Source: Cellulomonas carbonis
GTDB lineage: Bacteria > Actinomycetota > Actinomycetes > Actinomycetales > Cellulomonadaceae
DNA: 64,000 nt
Assembly (NCBI RefSeq): GCF_014636275.1
Contig: NZ_BMEB01000001.1
Coordinates: 797,468-861,467, forward strand
Direction of reading: 5' to 3'
A model generated the notes under the pieces. It saw nothing but the letters and a program-made list of their open reading frames with translations. It was not told the DNA's origin and did no database searches. The position numbers were made by a program, and so were the translations under genes. Of this stretch, positions 28,248-37,298 are shown one piece after another (positions within the stretch are counted from its first letter, which is position 1; each line of letters starts with the position of its first letter).

Positions 28248-28253
28248 GCTAGG
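28248..28253 (+). repeat. Target-site duplication, right copy
   Basis: GCTAGG directly after the IS481 right end, identical to 27171-27176. Bases 28249-28251 (CTA) form the TAG stop of dapF on the minus strand. Confidence 0.9.
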
Positions 28254-29184
28254 CGGTCGTCGGCACGCCCAGCGCGTCGGTGTCCACGACCGCGTCGGCC
28301 ACGAGGACCGCGGGCCCCGCCAGCTCGACGTGCCCGTCCGCGAGCGCGCGCACCCGCACCCGGCCGCCGGGCACCTCGACGAGCCACGCGGCGGGCGCGT
28401 CCTGCCCCGCCCAGGTCCGCACGGCCATCGCCGCGGCGCACGCACCGGTGCCGCACGACCGCGTCTCCCCCACACCGCGCTCGTGGACCCGCATGCGCAG
28501 CCGGCCGACGACCTCGCCGGTCGCGTCGACCTGCTCGCCGAGCGGGACCACCAGCTCGACGTTGGTCCCGTGCGGCGGGGTCGGCGTCACCGCGGGCGCC
28601 GTCGTCAGGTCGACCGCCGCGAGCTCGTCCGTGTCGGCGACCGCGAGGACCGTGTGCGGGTTGCCGACGTCGACGCTCAGCGCCGGCCGCGCGACCGCGA
28701 GACCCGTGACGAGCACCTCGGCGTCGCCTCCGGCGGCGACGGCGGCGGGACCGCCCGGGAGGTCCCACGGCCCCATGTCCACCGCGTACCAGGGCTGCGC
28801 GGCGTCGTCGGGGTCGGCCGTCCGTCGCACGCGGCGGACGCCCGCCCGGGTGCCGAGCACGAGCTCGCCGTCGCTCCACAGGCCGAGCTCCTCGGCGAAC
28901 CGCGCGACGACGCGGACGCCGTTGCCGCACATCTCCGCGACGCTGCCGTCCGCGTTGCGGTAGTCCATGAACCAGGTCGCACCGGGGTCGGTGTCGAGGC
29001 AGTCGCGCCCCTCGGGGAGGGTCGCGGACGGGGCGAGCCGGATGACGCCGTCGCCCCCGAGACCCGCACGCCGGTCGGCGAGGGCGCGGACGAGCCGCGG
29101 CGACAGGTCGAGCCCGCCCGTGCGGTCGTCGATCAGGACGAAGTCGTTCTGCGTCCCGTGCCCCTTGGTGACCTGCAGCCTCAT
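28249..29184 (-). CDS. dapF: Diaminopimelate epimerase
   Basis: 311 residues, ATG overlapping the miaA stop as ATGA. The two catalytic cysteines are present: NADGSVAEMCGNGVR (near residue 85) and TRSCGTGACAAAM (near residue 240). The N-terminal KGHGTQNDFVLIDD is the substrate-binding signature. Converts LL- to meso-diaminopimelate for lysine and peptidoglycan synthesis; dapA is also in the window, at 59.6-60.5 kb. The stop codon is supplied by the IS481 target duplication, so the protein is unaltered by the insertion. Confidence 0.96.
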   Translation of the reverse strand: MRLQVTKGHGTQNDFVLIDDRTGGLDLSPRLVRALADRRAGLGGDGVIRLAPSATLPEGRDCLDTDPGATWFMDYRNADGSVAEMCGNGVRVVARFAEELGLWSDGELVLGTRAGVRRVRRTADPDDAAQPWYAVDMGPWDLPGGPAAVAAGGDAEVLVTGLAVARPALSVDVGNPHTVLAVADTDELAAVDLTTAPAVTPTPPHGTNVELVVPLGEQVDATGEVVGRLRMRVHERGVGETRSCGTGACAAAMAVRTWAGQDAPAAWLVEVPGGRVRVRALADGHVELAGPAVLVADAVVDTDALGVPTTA

Positions 29185-30164
29185 GAGCCGAGCGTACGGC
29201 GGACGTACGTCGGCTCGGCGAGCCGTCCGGCGTCGGCGGCCGCGACGAGCTCGAGCGCGCGGGCGACCAGGTCCGGGTCGGCGGCGTCGAGCCAGTGCAC
29301 GCGCGGGTCGCGGCCGAACCAGCCCATCTGGCGCCGCGCGAGGCGCCGGGTTCCCGTGGTCACGGCCGCGCGCGCGGCGGTCTCGTCGAGCTCGCCGTCG
29401 AGCATCCGCAGGACCTCGGCGTAGCCGACCGCGCGGCGGGCGGTCCGCCCCATCCGCCCGGCGAGCCCCGTCACCTCGGCGACGAGGCCGTCGTCCCACA
29501 TGCGCGCGACGCGCCGCTCGATGCGCTCGTCGAGGACGGGCCGCGCGGAGTCCAGCCCGATCTGGACAGCGGGCACCTCGTAGACGTGCTCGGGCAGGCT
29601 CGCCGAGTACGGCCGGCCCGTGATGCGGACGACCTCGAGCGCCCGGACGACGCGTCGGGTGTTGGCGCGGTCGATCCGCGCGGCCGCCACCGGGTCCAGG
29701 CGCGCGAGCTCGTCGTGCAGCAGACCCGGGCCACGCTCCGCGGCCTCGCGCTCGAGCTCGGCGCGCACCTGCTCGTCGACGGGCTGGAACTCCATGTGGT
29801 CCAGCAGCGCCCGCAGGTACAGCCCCGAGCCCCCCACGACGACGGCCCGCGCACCGCGCGCCGCGAGGTCCGCGAGGTCGGCGCGCGCGTGACGCTGGTA
29901 CGCGGCCACGCTCGCGTCCTCGGCCACGTCGAGCACGTCGAGCTGGTGGTGCGGCACGCCTCGCCTCTCGTGCGGACGCAGCTTGGCGGTGCCCACGTCC
30001 ATGCCCCGGTACAGCTGCATCGCGTCGGCGTTGACGACCTCGCCACCCAGCCGCAGCGCGAGCTCGAGCCCGAGGTCGGACTTCCCCGTGGCCGTGGGAC
30101 CGACGACCGCGACGACCGCGCGCGCGCCGCGTGCCGCCACGGCCGCGTCGTGCGCGCCGCTCAC
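29181..30164 (-). CDS. miaA: tRNA dimethylallyltransferase
   Basis: 327 residues from GTG, which overlaps the preceding stop as GTGA. P-loop GPTATGKSDLGLELA, then NADAMQLYRGMDVGTAK (substrate motif), a GGSGLYLRALL signature and the C-terminal TRRLARRQMGWF motif. Transfers a dimethylallyl group to A37 of tRNAs reading UNN codons; MiaB, encoded 2-4 kb to the right, then adds the methylthio group. Middle gene of a three-gene operon with the dioxygenase-like protein and dapF. Confidence 0.96.
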   Translation of the reverse strand: MSGAHDAAVAARGARAVVAVVGPTATGKSDLGLELALRLGGEVVNADAMQLYRGMDVGTAKLRPHERRGVPHHQLDVLDVAEDASVAAYQRHARADLADLAARGARAVVVGGSGLYLRALLDHMEFQPVDEQVRAELEREAAERGPGLLHDELARLDPVAAARIDRANTRRVVRALEVVRITGRPYSASLPEHVYEVPAVQIGLDSARPVLDERIERRVARMWDDGLVAEVTGLAGRMGRTARRAVGYAEVLRMLDGELDETAARAAVTTGTRRLARRQMGWFGRDPRVHWLDAADPDLVARALELVAAADAGRLAEPTYVRRTLGS

Positions 30165-30976
30165 GGCACGTCCCAGACGACGACGGCGTAGGCCGCACCC
30201 GACGGCGCCGCCTCGTGCAGCAGCCGGCCGCGGGTCCCGGGTGGCGCGGCGTGCACCAGCAGCTGCCACGACGCCCACGCCGAGATCGCGAGGGCGTCGG
30301 CGAGCCCCGCGTCGAGGCTCGCGAGGCGGCCGCGCGCGCCCGCGTCGAACGCGACGAGGTCCCGGACGAGGTCCGCGTCGAGCGCGGCGGCCCGCGGGTC
30401 GTCGGCGAGCGGGGCGTCGGGGCCGTGGCGTGCGCTGAGCGAGCCGCCGAGCAGCACGGCGACGCGCTCCTCGGGGCCGGTCGTCGCGTCCCACCCGTCC
30501 CAGGCCCGCACGACCGCGCGGGCGGCGCCGGCACCGTCGGCACCGCCGGCACCGTCAGCACCGTCGTCACGGGCGGCCGACCCGGCGGTCGGGACGACGA
30601 GCACGTCGACCCGCCCCGTCCACCCGGCCTCGTGGAGCAGGTGGACGAGGACCGACGCGCCGACGTCGGCGACCCGACCGGCGCCCTGCGACGAGGCGAC
30701 GTGCGGGGCGGCCGGGAGCGGCGACCGCGCGCCGGGTGCGCCCGCGTCCCCTGCACTCGGGATCCCCACCGCGGCGAACGAGGTGCGCGTCGCTGCGCGG
30801 AGCACCCCCGGCTCCCGGCCGGGGACGACGACCACGACGACGTCGGGCCCGGCCGCCAGGAGCGCCTCGACGGCGGCCCGCGCCGCGGCGCGCTCGTCCT
30901 CGAGCACCGTCGCGCGTCCGGCGGCACCCGGGACCAGGAGCACGGTCTCGGGGACGAGGGCGGCGCGGACGATCAC
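30161..30976 (-). CDS. Class III extradiol dioxygenase-like protein
   Basis: 271 residues from a GTG 6 bases after TACCGT on the minus strand (30983-30988), so probably leaderless. VIVRAALVPETVLLVPGAAG and a hydrophobic DVVVVVVPGRE strand are typical of the LigB/MEMO-like fold found upstream of miaA in many actinobacteria. LLGGSLSARHGPDAPLADD supplies conserved-looking polar residues, but the full iron-ligand set of true dioxygenases is not evident. Function unknown. Low-complexity DGADGAGGADGAGAA at about residue 145. First gene of the miaA-dapF operon. Confidence 0.75.
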   Translation of the reverse strand: MIVRAALVPETVLLVPGAAGRATVLEDERAAARAAVEALLAAGPDVVVVVVPGREPGVLRAATRTSFAAVGIPSAGDAGAPGARSPLPAAPHVASSQGAGRVADVGASVLVHLLHEAGWTGRVDVLVVPTAGSAARDDGADGAGGADGAGAARAVVRAWDGWDATTGPEERVAVLLGGSLSARHGPDAPLADDPRAAALDADLVRDLVAFDAGARGRLASLDAGLADALAISAWASWQLLVHAAPPGTRGRLLHEAAPSGAAYAVVVWDVP

Positions 30977-31075
30977 CCGACGACGGTAGCGGCCCGACAC
31001 GGCCGGCCGGTCCGGGCAACGCTCCTCGGCACGGGCGTGGGCACGGCTCCCGGCCGGGCTCGGTAAGGTGCACCG

Positions 31076-31636
31076 ATGGGCTTCATGGCGTGGGTCCGCC
31101 GCGCACGTACCACCGTGGCGGGAGGCGGCGCCGGGGGACGTCCCCTCCCCGGGCTCCTCGGCGGCCCGGCGCGGACCCCGCCCGACCAGGGCCTCCCGCC
31201 GGACGTGCCGACGCCGCTGTCGCGCGCACGGCTCACCGCGTGGTTCGAGGAGCACGGCTACACGTACTTCGTCGACAGCGACGGCGACGTCGGCGGCCTC
31301 TGGCGCGGACGCCTGTTCTACTTCTTCTGCTTCGGCCAGCGCGGGGAGATCCTCCAGGTGCGCGGCCAGTGGCACCGCGAGTTCGCGATCGAGCGCCTCA
31401 CCGAGGTCCTCGAGGTGTGCAACACGTGGAACGCCGACCGCCTCTGGCCCAAGACGTACGCACGCGTGCGCGACGACGGCATGGTCCACGTCACCTGCGA
31501 GGTCGCGACCGACCTCGAGCACGGCGTGACCGACGAGCAGCTCGGCCAGCTGCTGCACTGCGGACTGAGCACCGCGACCGTCTTCTTCGACCAGCTCGAC
31601 GAGCTGTACCCCGACCCGGCGAGCGAGGCACCGTGA
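31076..31636 (+). CDS. YbjN domain-containing protein (first of a tandem pair)
   Basis: 186 residues from an ATG 6 bases after TAAGGT (31064-31069), so probably leaderless. A basic Gly/Pro-rich N-terminus of about 55 residues is followed by a YbjN-type domain ([67 protein letters not shown]). YbjN folds resemble type III secretion chaperones; actinobacterial members are of unknown role. The adjacent gene encodes a paralogue lacking the N-terminal extension. Confidence 0.85.
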   Translation: MGFMAWVRRARTTVAGGGAGGRPLPGLLGGPARTPPDQGLPPDVPTPLSRARLTAWFEEHGYTYFVDSDGDVGGLWRGRLFYFFCFGQRGEILQVRGQWHREFAIERLTEVLEVCNTWNADRLWPKTYARVRDDGMVHVTCEVATDLEHGVTDEQLGQLLHCGLSTATVFFDQLDELYPDPASEAP

Positions 31637-31646
31637 GGGCGGCGTC

Positions 31647-32111
31647 GTGAGCGAGCAGCACACCCGACCCCTCGACCGGGCGCGCGTCGAGGCGTACCTC
31701 ACCGGCCGGGGCTACCGCATCGCCGTCGACGAGGACGGCGACCTCACGGGGACCTGGGACGGCAACCGCTTCTGGTTCATCCTGTCGGGCGAGCGCGACG
31801 AGATCCTCCAGGTCCGCGGCCGCTGGCAGCGCACGCTCCCGGCGACCCGACGGACGTCCGCGCTCCTCGCCGTCAACGACTGGAACCGCGAGCGGATCTG
31901 GCCCAAGGTCTACCTGCGCGACGAGGAGGACGGGACGGCCCTGTACACAGAGGTCTCGGTGGACCTGGAGCACGGCGTCACGGACGACCAGCTCGGTCAG
32001 CTGGTCGCGTGCGGGCTCGGGACGGGGGCGCAGTTCTTCGCGGCGCTCGCGGGACTGGTGCCCGACGCGTCACCGGGGGACGGCGGGCATCCCGAGCAGG
32101 ACGGGGCCTGA
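31647..32111 (+). CDS. YbjN domain-containing protein (second of a tandem pair)
   Basis: 154 residues, GTG start 10 bases after the stop of the first YbjN gene. The same ordered motifs recur: [51 protein letters not shown] and [19 protein letters not shown]. This indicates a tandem duplication followed by divergence. Its 3' end overlaps the end of miaB on the other strand by 42 bases. Function unknown; likely co-transcribed with its neighbour. Confidence 0.85.
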   Translation: MSEQHTRPLDRARVEAYLTGRGYRIAVDEDGDLTGTWDGNRFWFILSGERDEILQVRGRWQRTLPATRRTSALLAVNDWNRERIWPKVYLRDEEDGTALYTEVSVDLEHGVTDDQLGQLVACGLGTGAQFFAALAGLVPDASPGDGGHPEQDGA

Positions 32112-33740
32112 GGCGGTCGCTGCGGCCGCGCCGTGCCCGTGACCGTCGTCCTCGCCACCACGCGCCCGCTCGCGTGCGGCCCACGCGTCACCAGCCCGCG
32201 TCCGCCGGACCGCGTACGGCCCGCCGGTGAGCGCGGAGTCCGCGACGAGGTGGTGAGGTGCCGCGTGCGTGACCCGCACCGTGACCAGGTCGCCCGGACG
32301 GGCGACGTCGTGCGGCACGTCGCGCGCACTGCGCGGGTCGGGAGCGCCGTCGACGGCGGGGCTGGGCGCGGCGGCGCGACCGACGACGTGCGGCGGCTCG
32401 GCGAGGTGGACGAGCCGGTTGTCGGCCGCCCGCCCCGTGATGCGCCGTGTGGCGCCGTCCTTGCGGCCCTCCCCCTCCGAGACGAGCACCTCGACGGTGC
32501 GGCCCACCTGCGCGGCGTTCTCCTCGGCGGAGATGCGCTCCTGGAGCGCGACCAGCCGCTCGTAGCGCTCCTGGACGACCGCCTTGGGCAGCTGGTCCGG
32601 GAGGGTCGCGGCGGGTGTGCCGGGCCGCGGCGAGTACTGGAAGGTGAACGCCGAGGAGAACCGCGACGCCTCGACGACCCGCAGGGTCTCGACGAAGTCC
32701 TCCTCGGTCTCGCCCGGGAAGCCGACGATCACGTCGGTCGTGATGGCGGCGTCGGGCATCGCCGCGCGCACGCGGTCGAGGATCCCGAGGAACTTCTCCG
32801 ACCGGTACGAGCGCCGCATGGCGCGCAGGACCCGGTCCGACCCGGACTGGAGGGGCATGTGCAGGCTCGGCATGACCGCGGGCGTCTCGGCCATCGCGGC
32901 GATGACGTCGTCCGTGAACGACGCCGGGTGCGGCGACGTGAAGCGGACGCGCTCGAGCCCGGGGACGGCGCCCACGGCGCGGAGCAGCTTGGCGAAGGCC
33001 TCGCGGTCGCCGAACTCGACGCCGTAGCTGTTGACGTTCTGGCCGAGCAGCGTCACCTCGATCGCACCCTCGGCGACGAGGGCCTCGACCTCGGCGAGGA
33101 CCTCCCCGGGGCGGCGGTCGCGCTCCTTGCCCCGCAGGTGCGGGACGATGCAGAACGTGCACGTGTTGTTGCACCCGACGCTGATCGAGACCCAGCCCGC
33201 GTACACGGACTCCCGGCGCGTCGGCAGCGTCGACGGGAAGACCTGGAGCGACTCGGCGATCTCGACCTGCGCCTCGGCGTTGTGGCGGGCGCGCTCGAGG
33301 AGGACGGGAAGGGCGTCGAGGTTGTGCGTGCCGAAGACGACGTCGACCCACGGGGCGCGGTCGACGATCCCCGACCGGTCCTTCTGCGCGAGGCAGCCGC
33401 CGACGGCGATCTGCATCCCGGGGCGCTCGTTCTTGACCGCCGAGAGCTGGCCGAGGTTGCCGTACAGGCGCGAGGCCGCGTTCTCGCGCACCGCGCACGT
33501 GTTGATGACCACCACGTCGGCGCGGGAGGCGGCCGCGTCCTCGGCCGGTGCCGGGACGTACCCGGCAGCCTCGAGCATCCCGGCCATGTGCTCGGAGTCG
33601 TGCACGTTCATCTGGCAGCCGAGCGTCCGCACGACGTAGGTGCGTGCGGTGGAGCGGGGCACCTCTGCGGCGGGCTGGGGCACCCCGGCGGTGGACTGGG
33701 GTGCGGCGGCGGGTCGGGGCCCGGGGAGCGTCGTGGACAT
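32070..33740 (-). CDS. miaB: tRNA-2-methylthio-N6-dimethylallyladenosine synthase
   Basis: 556 residues from [13 protein letters not shown]; an in-frame GTG three codons upstream is possible. The N-terminal UPF0004 domain has three Fe-S cysteines ([28 protein letters not shown]), followed by radical-[18 protein letters not shown] and a TRAM domain. A Pro/Ala-rich N-terminus and a low-complexity C-terminal tail of about 45 residues lengthen it beyond the usual 450-500. Adds the methylthio group to i6A37 made by MiaA. Overlaps the second YbjN gene tail-to-tail. Confidence 0.96.
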   Translation of the reverse strand: MSTTLPGPRPAAAPQSTAGVPQPAAEVPRSTARTYVVRTLGCQMNVHDSEHMAGMLEAAGYVPAPAEDAAASRADVVVINTCAVRENAASRLYGNLGQLSAVKNERPGMQIAVGGCLAQKDRSGIVDRAPWVDVVFGTHNLDALPVLLERARHNAEAQVEIAESLQVFPSTLPTRRESVYAGWVSISVGCNNTCTFCIVPHLRGKERDRRPGEVLAEVEALVAEGAIEVTLLGQNVNSYGVEFGDREAFAKLLRAVGAVPGLERVRFTSPHPASFTDDVIAAMAETPAVMPSLHMPLQSGSDRVLRAMRRSYRSEKFLGILDRVRAAMPDAAITTDVIVGFPGETEEDFVETLRVVEASRFSSAFTFQYSPRPGTPAATLPDQLPKAVVQERYERLVALQERISAEENAAQVGRTVEVLVSEGEGRKDGATRRITGRAADNRLVHLAEPPHVVGRAAAPSPAVDGAPDPRSARDVPHDVARPGDLVTVRVTHAAPHHLVADSALTGGPYAVRRTRAGDAWAARERARGGEDDGHGHGAAAATASGPVLLGMPAVPR

Positions 33741-33885
33741 CGCCACCAAGGGTACGGCGCGCTCCGGTGAGGGCCGGCAGCCGCCGGGACAGCCGCGCCC
33801 CGCCCGGTGATCTCTTGACCCTTCGTTGCCGTTCCGTGACGCTCGCAGGTAGCCGGATCGACCTCTTCCGCCCTAGGTTCGACGG

Positions 33886-34650
33886 ATGAGCCAAGATCGC
33901 GCGAGCGGCACGCAGGACGCGCTCGTCGTCCTCGAGCGCGTCAACAAGCACTTCGGACCCCTGCACGTTCTCCGCGACGTCGACCTCACGGTCCGTCGGG
34001 GCGAGGTCGTCGTCGTGATCGGGCCGTCCGGGTCCGGCAAGTCGACGCTGTGCCGGACCATCAACCGCCTCGAGCCCATCGACAGCGGCCGGATCACGAT
34101 CGACGGCGTCCCGCTGCCCGCCGAGGGCAAGGCGCTCGCACGCCTGCGCGCCGACGTCGGGATGGTGTTCCAGTCGTTCAACCTCTTCGCGCACAAGACG
34201 GTGCTCGAGAACGTGACGCTCGGGCCGGTCAAGGCCAAGCGGGCGTCGCGCAAGGAGGCGCAGGAGCAGGCGATGGCGCTCCTCGAGCGGGTCGGCGTCG
34301 CGAACCAGGCGGGCAAGATGCCCGCGCAGCTGTCGGGCGGGCAGCAGCAGCGCGTCGCGATCGCGCGTGCCCTGGCCATGCGGCCCAAGGTCATGCTCTT
34401 CGACGAGCCGACCTCCGCGCTGGACCCGGAGATGATCAACGAGGTGCTCGACGTCATGACGGCGCTCGCGCACGAGGGCATGACGATGGTGGTCGTGACC
34501 CACGAGATGGGGTTCGCCCGCCGCGCCGCGGACCGGGTCGTCTTCATGGACGGAGGCCTCATCGTCGAGGAGGCCGACCCCGAGACGTTCTTCACCGCAC
34601 CGCGCTCGGAGCGCGCACAGGACTTCCTGTCGAAGATCCTCACCCACTGA
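33886..34650 (+). CDS. gluA: Glutamate-type amino-acid ABC transporter, ATP-binding subunit
   Basis: 254 residues from an ATG 6 bases after TAGGTT (33874-33879), so leaderless. Walker [14 protein letters not shown]-loop [12 protein letters not shown], signature [15 protein letters not shown], Walker [13 protein letters not shown] and switch His in [10 protein letters not shown]. The [13 protein letters not shown] sequence is typical of polar-amino-acid importers. First gene of gluABCD, which imports glutamate in corynebacteria; the substrate here is inferred from family and order. Confidence 0.93.
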   Translation: MSQDRASGTQDALVVLERVNKHFGPLHVLRDVDLTVRRGEVVVVIGPSGSGKSTLCRTINRLEPIDSGRITIDGVPLPAEGKALARLRADVGMVFQSFNLFAHKTVLENVTLGPVKAKRASRKEAQEQAMALLERVGVANQAGKMPAQLSGGQQQRVAIARALAMRPKVMLFDEPTSALDPEMINEVLDVMTALAHEGMTMVVVTHEMGFARRAADRVVFMDGGLIVEEADPETFFTAPRSERAQDFLSKILTH

Positions 34651-34688
34651 CCCACCCCGGGTCCTGACCCGACCGACGAACCACGACA

Positions 34689-34708
34689 CGGCCGCCGCGC
34701 GGCGGCCG
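34689..34708 (+). repeat. Perfect palindrome between gluA and gluB
   Basis: A 20-base perfect palindrome, arms CGGCCGCCGC and GCGGCGGCCG, ends 17 bases before the gluB ATG and just before its GAGAGGG ribosome site. In mRNA it would fold into a stable hairpin, placed where processing or stabilising structures often precede a highly expressed binding-protein gene. Confidence 0.65.
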
Positions 34709-34725
34709 GGAACGAGAGGGACGAG

Positions 34726-35628
34726 ATGCGGACGATGCGCAGACGAGGCGCCGTGGCGGTCCTGGCCGCGAGCGTGCTGGCCCTGACCGCGTGCGGCGGG
34801 GACGCCGAGGAGCCGACCGAGGAGCCCGGCGCCGGCGAGGAGACGACCGACGCAGGCGGCGAGGAGGGCGCGGCGGAGTTCGCCGAGGGCTCCACGATGG
34901 CCGAGCTGTCCGAGGCGGGCAGCATCACGATCGGCACGAAGTTCGACCAGCCGCTGTTCGGCCTCGTCGGGCCGAACGGCGAGCCCGAGGGGTTCGACGT
35001 GGAGATCGGCAAGATCATCGCGGGCGAGCTCGGCATCGAGGAGGACGGGATCACCTGGGTCGAGACGATCTCCCAGAACCGTGAGTCCTTCATCGAGACG
35101 GACCAGGTCGACCTGGTCATCGCGACCTACACGATCAACGACGACCGCAAGGAGCGGATCGACTTCGCGGGCCCGTACTACGAGGCCGGGCAGTCGATCC
35201 TGACGCTCGCGGACAACGAGGACATCCAGGGCCCGGACGACCTCGCGGGCAAGAAGGTCTGCACCGTCTCGGGCTCGACGCCCGAGGCGAACCTCCTCGA
35301 GAACTTCCCCGAGGCCGAGGTCGTGCCGTTCCAGGCGTACTCCGACTGCCTCACGCCGCTGCGCAACGGCCAGGTCGACGCGGTCAGCACCGACAACGTC
35401 ATCCTCGCGGGCTTCGCGGCCGAGAGCGACGACCTCGAGGTCCGGGGCGAGCCGTTCACGGAGGAGCCCTACGGGATCGGCCTGGCCAAGGGCGACGACG
35501 AGTTCCGCGACTGGGTCAACGACGTGCTCGAGGAGATCTTCGAGGACGGCCGCTGGACCGACGCGTGGGAGTCGACGGCCGGCACGGTGCTGCCGACGCC
35601 CGAGCCGCCCGCCGTCGACCGCTACTGA
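34726..35628 (+). CDS. gluB: Glutamate-type ABC transporter substrate-binding lipoprotein
   Basis: 300 residues. Lipoprotein signal MRTMRRRGAVAVLAASVLALTAC with lipid-modified Cys23, then an acidic Glu/Thr/Ala linker (24-60) tethering the receptor to the membrane. The SBP type-3 fold follows: ITIGTKFDQPLFGL, GFDVEIGKIIAGEL, FIETDQVDLVIATYTIND and ERIDFAGPYYEAGQ. Captures a polar amino acid outside the membrane and delivers it to GluCD. Flanked on both sides by stable RNA hairpins, which may raise its expression over the other subunits. Confidence 0.93.
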   Translation: MRTMRRRGAVAVLAASVLALTACGGDAEEPTEEPGAGEETTDAGGEEGAAEFAEGSTMAELSEAGSITIGTKFDQPLFGLVGPNGEPEGFDVEIGKIIAGELGIEEDGITWVETISQNRESFIETDQVDLVIATYTINDDRKERIDFAGPYYEAGQSILTLADNEDIQGPDDLAGKKVCTVSGSTPEANLLENFPEAEVVPFQAYSDCLTPLRNGQVDAVSTDNVILAGFAAESDDLEVRGEPFTEEPYGIGLAKGDDEFRDWVNDVLEEIFEDGRWTDAWESTAGTVLPTPEPPAVDRY

Positions 35629-35653
35629 CGGACCGAGCACACCTGACCTGACG

Positions 35654-35687
35654 CGGGTGGGGGCGCCGAGCGCGGCGCCCCCACCCG
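35654..35687 (+). terminator. Hairpin between gluB and gluC (attenuator or mRNA stabiliser)
   Basis: Perfect 15-bp GC stem (35654-35668 with 35673-35687) with an AGCG loop, lying 26 bases after the gluB stop and 46 bases before gluC. No U tract. Such structures after a binding-protein gene usually allow partial read-through, giving more receptor than permease. Confidence 0.75.
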
Positions 35688-35733
35688 TCGGGGCCTGCGG
35701 GCCCCCGTCCTTCGATCCCCCAGGAGCGCACCG

Positions 35734-36384
35734 GTGGACGCCGTCTTCGCCGCCTTCCCGACCTACCTCTCGGGATTCGCCGTCACGCTTCAGCTCACCG
35801 CGTGGTCCGCGGCGATCGCGATGGCCCTCGGTCTCGTCGTCGCCGCGCTGCGCGTCTCGCCGTTGCGCCCGTTCCGCTTCTTCGCGGCCGCGTACGTCGA
35901 GGTCCTGCGGAACATGCCGCTCACGCTGATCTTCTTCTTCGCTGTCTTCGTCCTGCCCCAGTTCGGCGTGATCCCGCCGCTCGGCTTCTGGACCGCGGTG
36001 CTGTGCCTGTCGACCTACACGTCCGCGTTCGTCGCGGAGGCCGTGCGGTCCGGGATCAACAGCGTCGGCGTCGGTCAGGCCGAGGCCGCACGAGCGATCG
36101 GGCTGACCTTCGGCCAGACGCTCGGTGAGGTCGTCCTCCCCCAGGCCGTCCGGACCGTCGTGCCTCCGCTGATCAACGTGTTCATCGCGCTCGCGAAGAA
36201 CACGTCGGTCGCCGCAGGCTTCGCGGTCGTCGAGCTCACCGCCGCAGGGCGGCGCCTGTCGCAGGGCAACCCGTCCGACACGATCCTCCTGCTGGTCGGG
36301 GTCGTCGTGTTCTACCTGCTCATCACGATCCCGATGGGCGTCATCGCAGGCGCCGTCGAGCGGAAGGTGGCGTTCAGCCGATGA
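35734..36384 (+). CDS. gluC: Amino-acid ABC transporter permease
   Basis: 216 residues, GTG start after CCCCCAGGAGCG. Five hydrophobic helices; the HisM/GlnP-type permease fold has EVLRNMPLTLIFFF and the EAA loop (GQAEAARAIGLTFGQTLGEVVLPQAVR) that contacts GluA. The ATGA overlap with gluD indicates coupled synthesis of the two permeases. Confidence 0.92.
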   Translation: MDAVFAAFPTYLSGFAVTLQLTAWSAAIAMALGLVVAALRVSPLRPFRFFAAAYVEVLRNMPLTLIFFFAVFVLPQFGVIPPLGFWTAVLCLSTYTSAFVAEAVRSGINSVGVGQAEAARAIGLTFGQTLGEVVLPQAVRTVVPPLINVFIALAKNTSVAAGFAVVELTAAGRRLSQGNPSDTILLLVGVVVFYLLITIPMGVIAGAVERKVAFSR

Positions 36385-37265
36385 CCTCGGTCCTCTACGA
36401 CGCACCCGGTCCCGTCGCGCGGCGGCGCGAGCGGTGGGGCTCCGTCATCGGCTCGGTCGTGGTGCTCGTGCTCCTCGCCGTCGGCGCCGTGGCTGCCGCG
36501 CGCAACGGGGTGTTCGACGCCGACCGGTGGGACGTGCTCTACGACCCGCCCAAGCAGACCGCGGCGGACGTCTGGCGCAGCCTCCTGGTCACCGGCCTCG
36601 GCGCGACGCTGCGCGCCGCTGCACTCGCCGCACCCCTCGCCCTCGCGCTCGGCGTGGCGCTCGCGGTCTGGCGCTCGACGCGGCTGCGGGCGCTGCGCAT
36701 CCCTGCGGTCGGCGTGATCGAGCTGTTCCGCGGCGTGCCCGTCCTCCTGATGATGTTCTTCGCCCTGCTGGCGCTCAAGCTGAGCTCGTTCGAGGCCGTG
36801 GTGTTCGGGCTCGTGGTCTACAACATGGCGATCGTCGCGGAGATCCTGCGAGCGGGCCTCGCGGCCCTGCCGAAGGGTCAGGCCGAGGCCGCCTACGCGC
36901 TGGGGCTCTCGCGCCCGCAGACGCTCTTCACGATCCTGCTCCCCCAGGCGGTCCGGCTGATGATGCCGTCGCTCGTGGCGCAGATGGTCGTGCTCCTCAA
37001 GGACTCCTCGCTGGGGTTCATCGTGGGGTACCAGGAGCTGCTCAAGGTCATCCAGAACAACAGCTACTTCTACGGCAACAACTACGCGTTCGCGCTCTTC
37101 ACCGTCGGGACCGTCGTGTACCTCACGGTGAACCTGTCGCTGTCGTGGTTCGCGCGGTGGCTCGCCCGACGGACCTCCGCGCAGGGGAACCCGGAGGCGG
37201 TCGCCGAGGCCGCGCAGCGGCCGGGCACCGGCCCGGGAGCGGACGCGGGCGCACGTCCCGTCTGA
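36381..37265 (+). CDS. gluD: Amino-acid ABC transporter permease
   Basis: 294 residues, ATG overlapping the gluC stop. N-terminal helix (VIGSVVVLVLLAVGAVAAARNG) plus the permease core with ELFRGVPVLLMMFF and the EAA loop KGQAEAAYALGLSRPQTLFTILLPQAVR. A hydrophilic Ala/Gly/Pro tail of about 35 residues ends the protein. Forms the translocation channel with GluC. Convergent with rny after 33 bases. Confidence 0.92.
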   Translation: MTSVLYDAPGPVARRRERWGSVIGSVVVLVLLAVGAVAAARNGVFDADRWDVLYDPPKQTAADVWRSLLVTGLGATLRAAALAAPLALALGVALAVWRSTRLRALRIPAVGVIELFRGVPVLLMMFFALLALKLSSFEAVVFGLVVYNMAIVAEILRAGLAALPKGQAEAAYALGLSRPQTLFTILLPQAVRLMMPSLVAQMVVLLKDSSLGFIVGYQELLKVIQNNSYFYGNNYAFALFTVGTVVYLTVNLSLSWFARWLARRTSAQGNPEAVAEAAQRPGTGPGADAGARPV

Positions 37266-37298
37266 CGCACCGGACCCTGTCCGTCGGGGCGCACGCGG

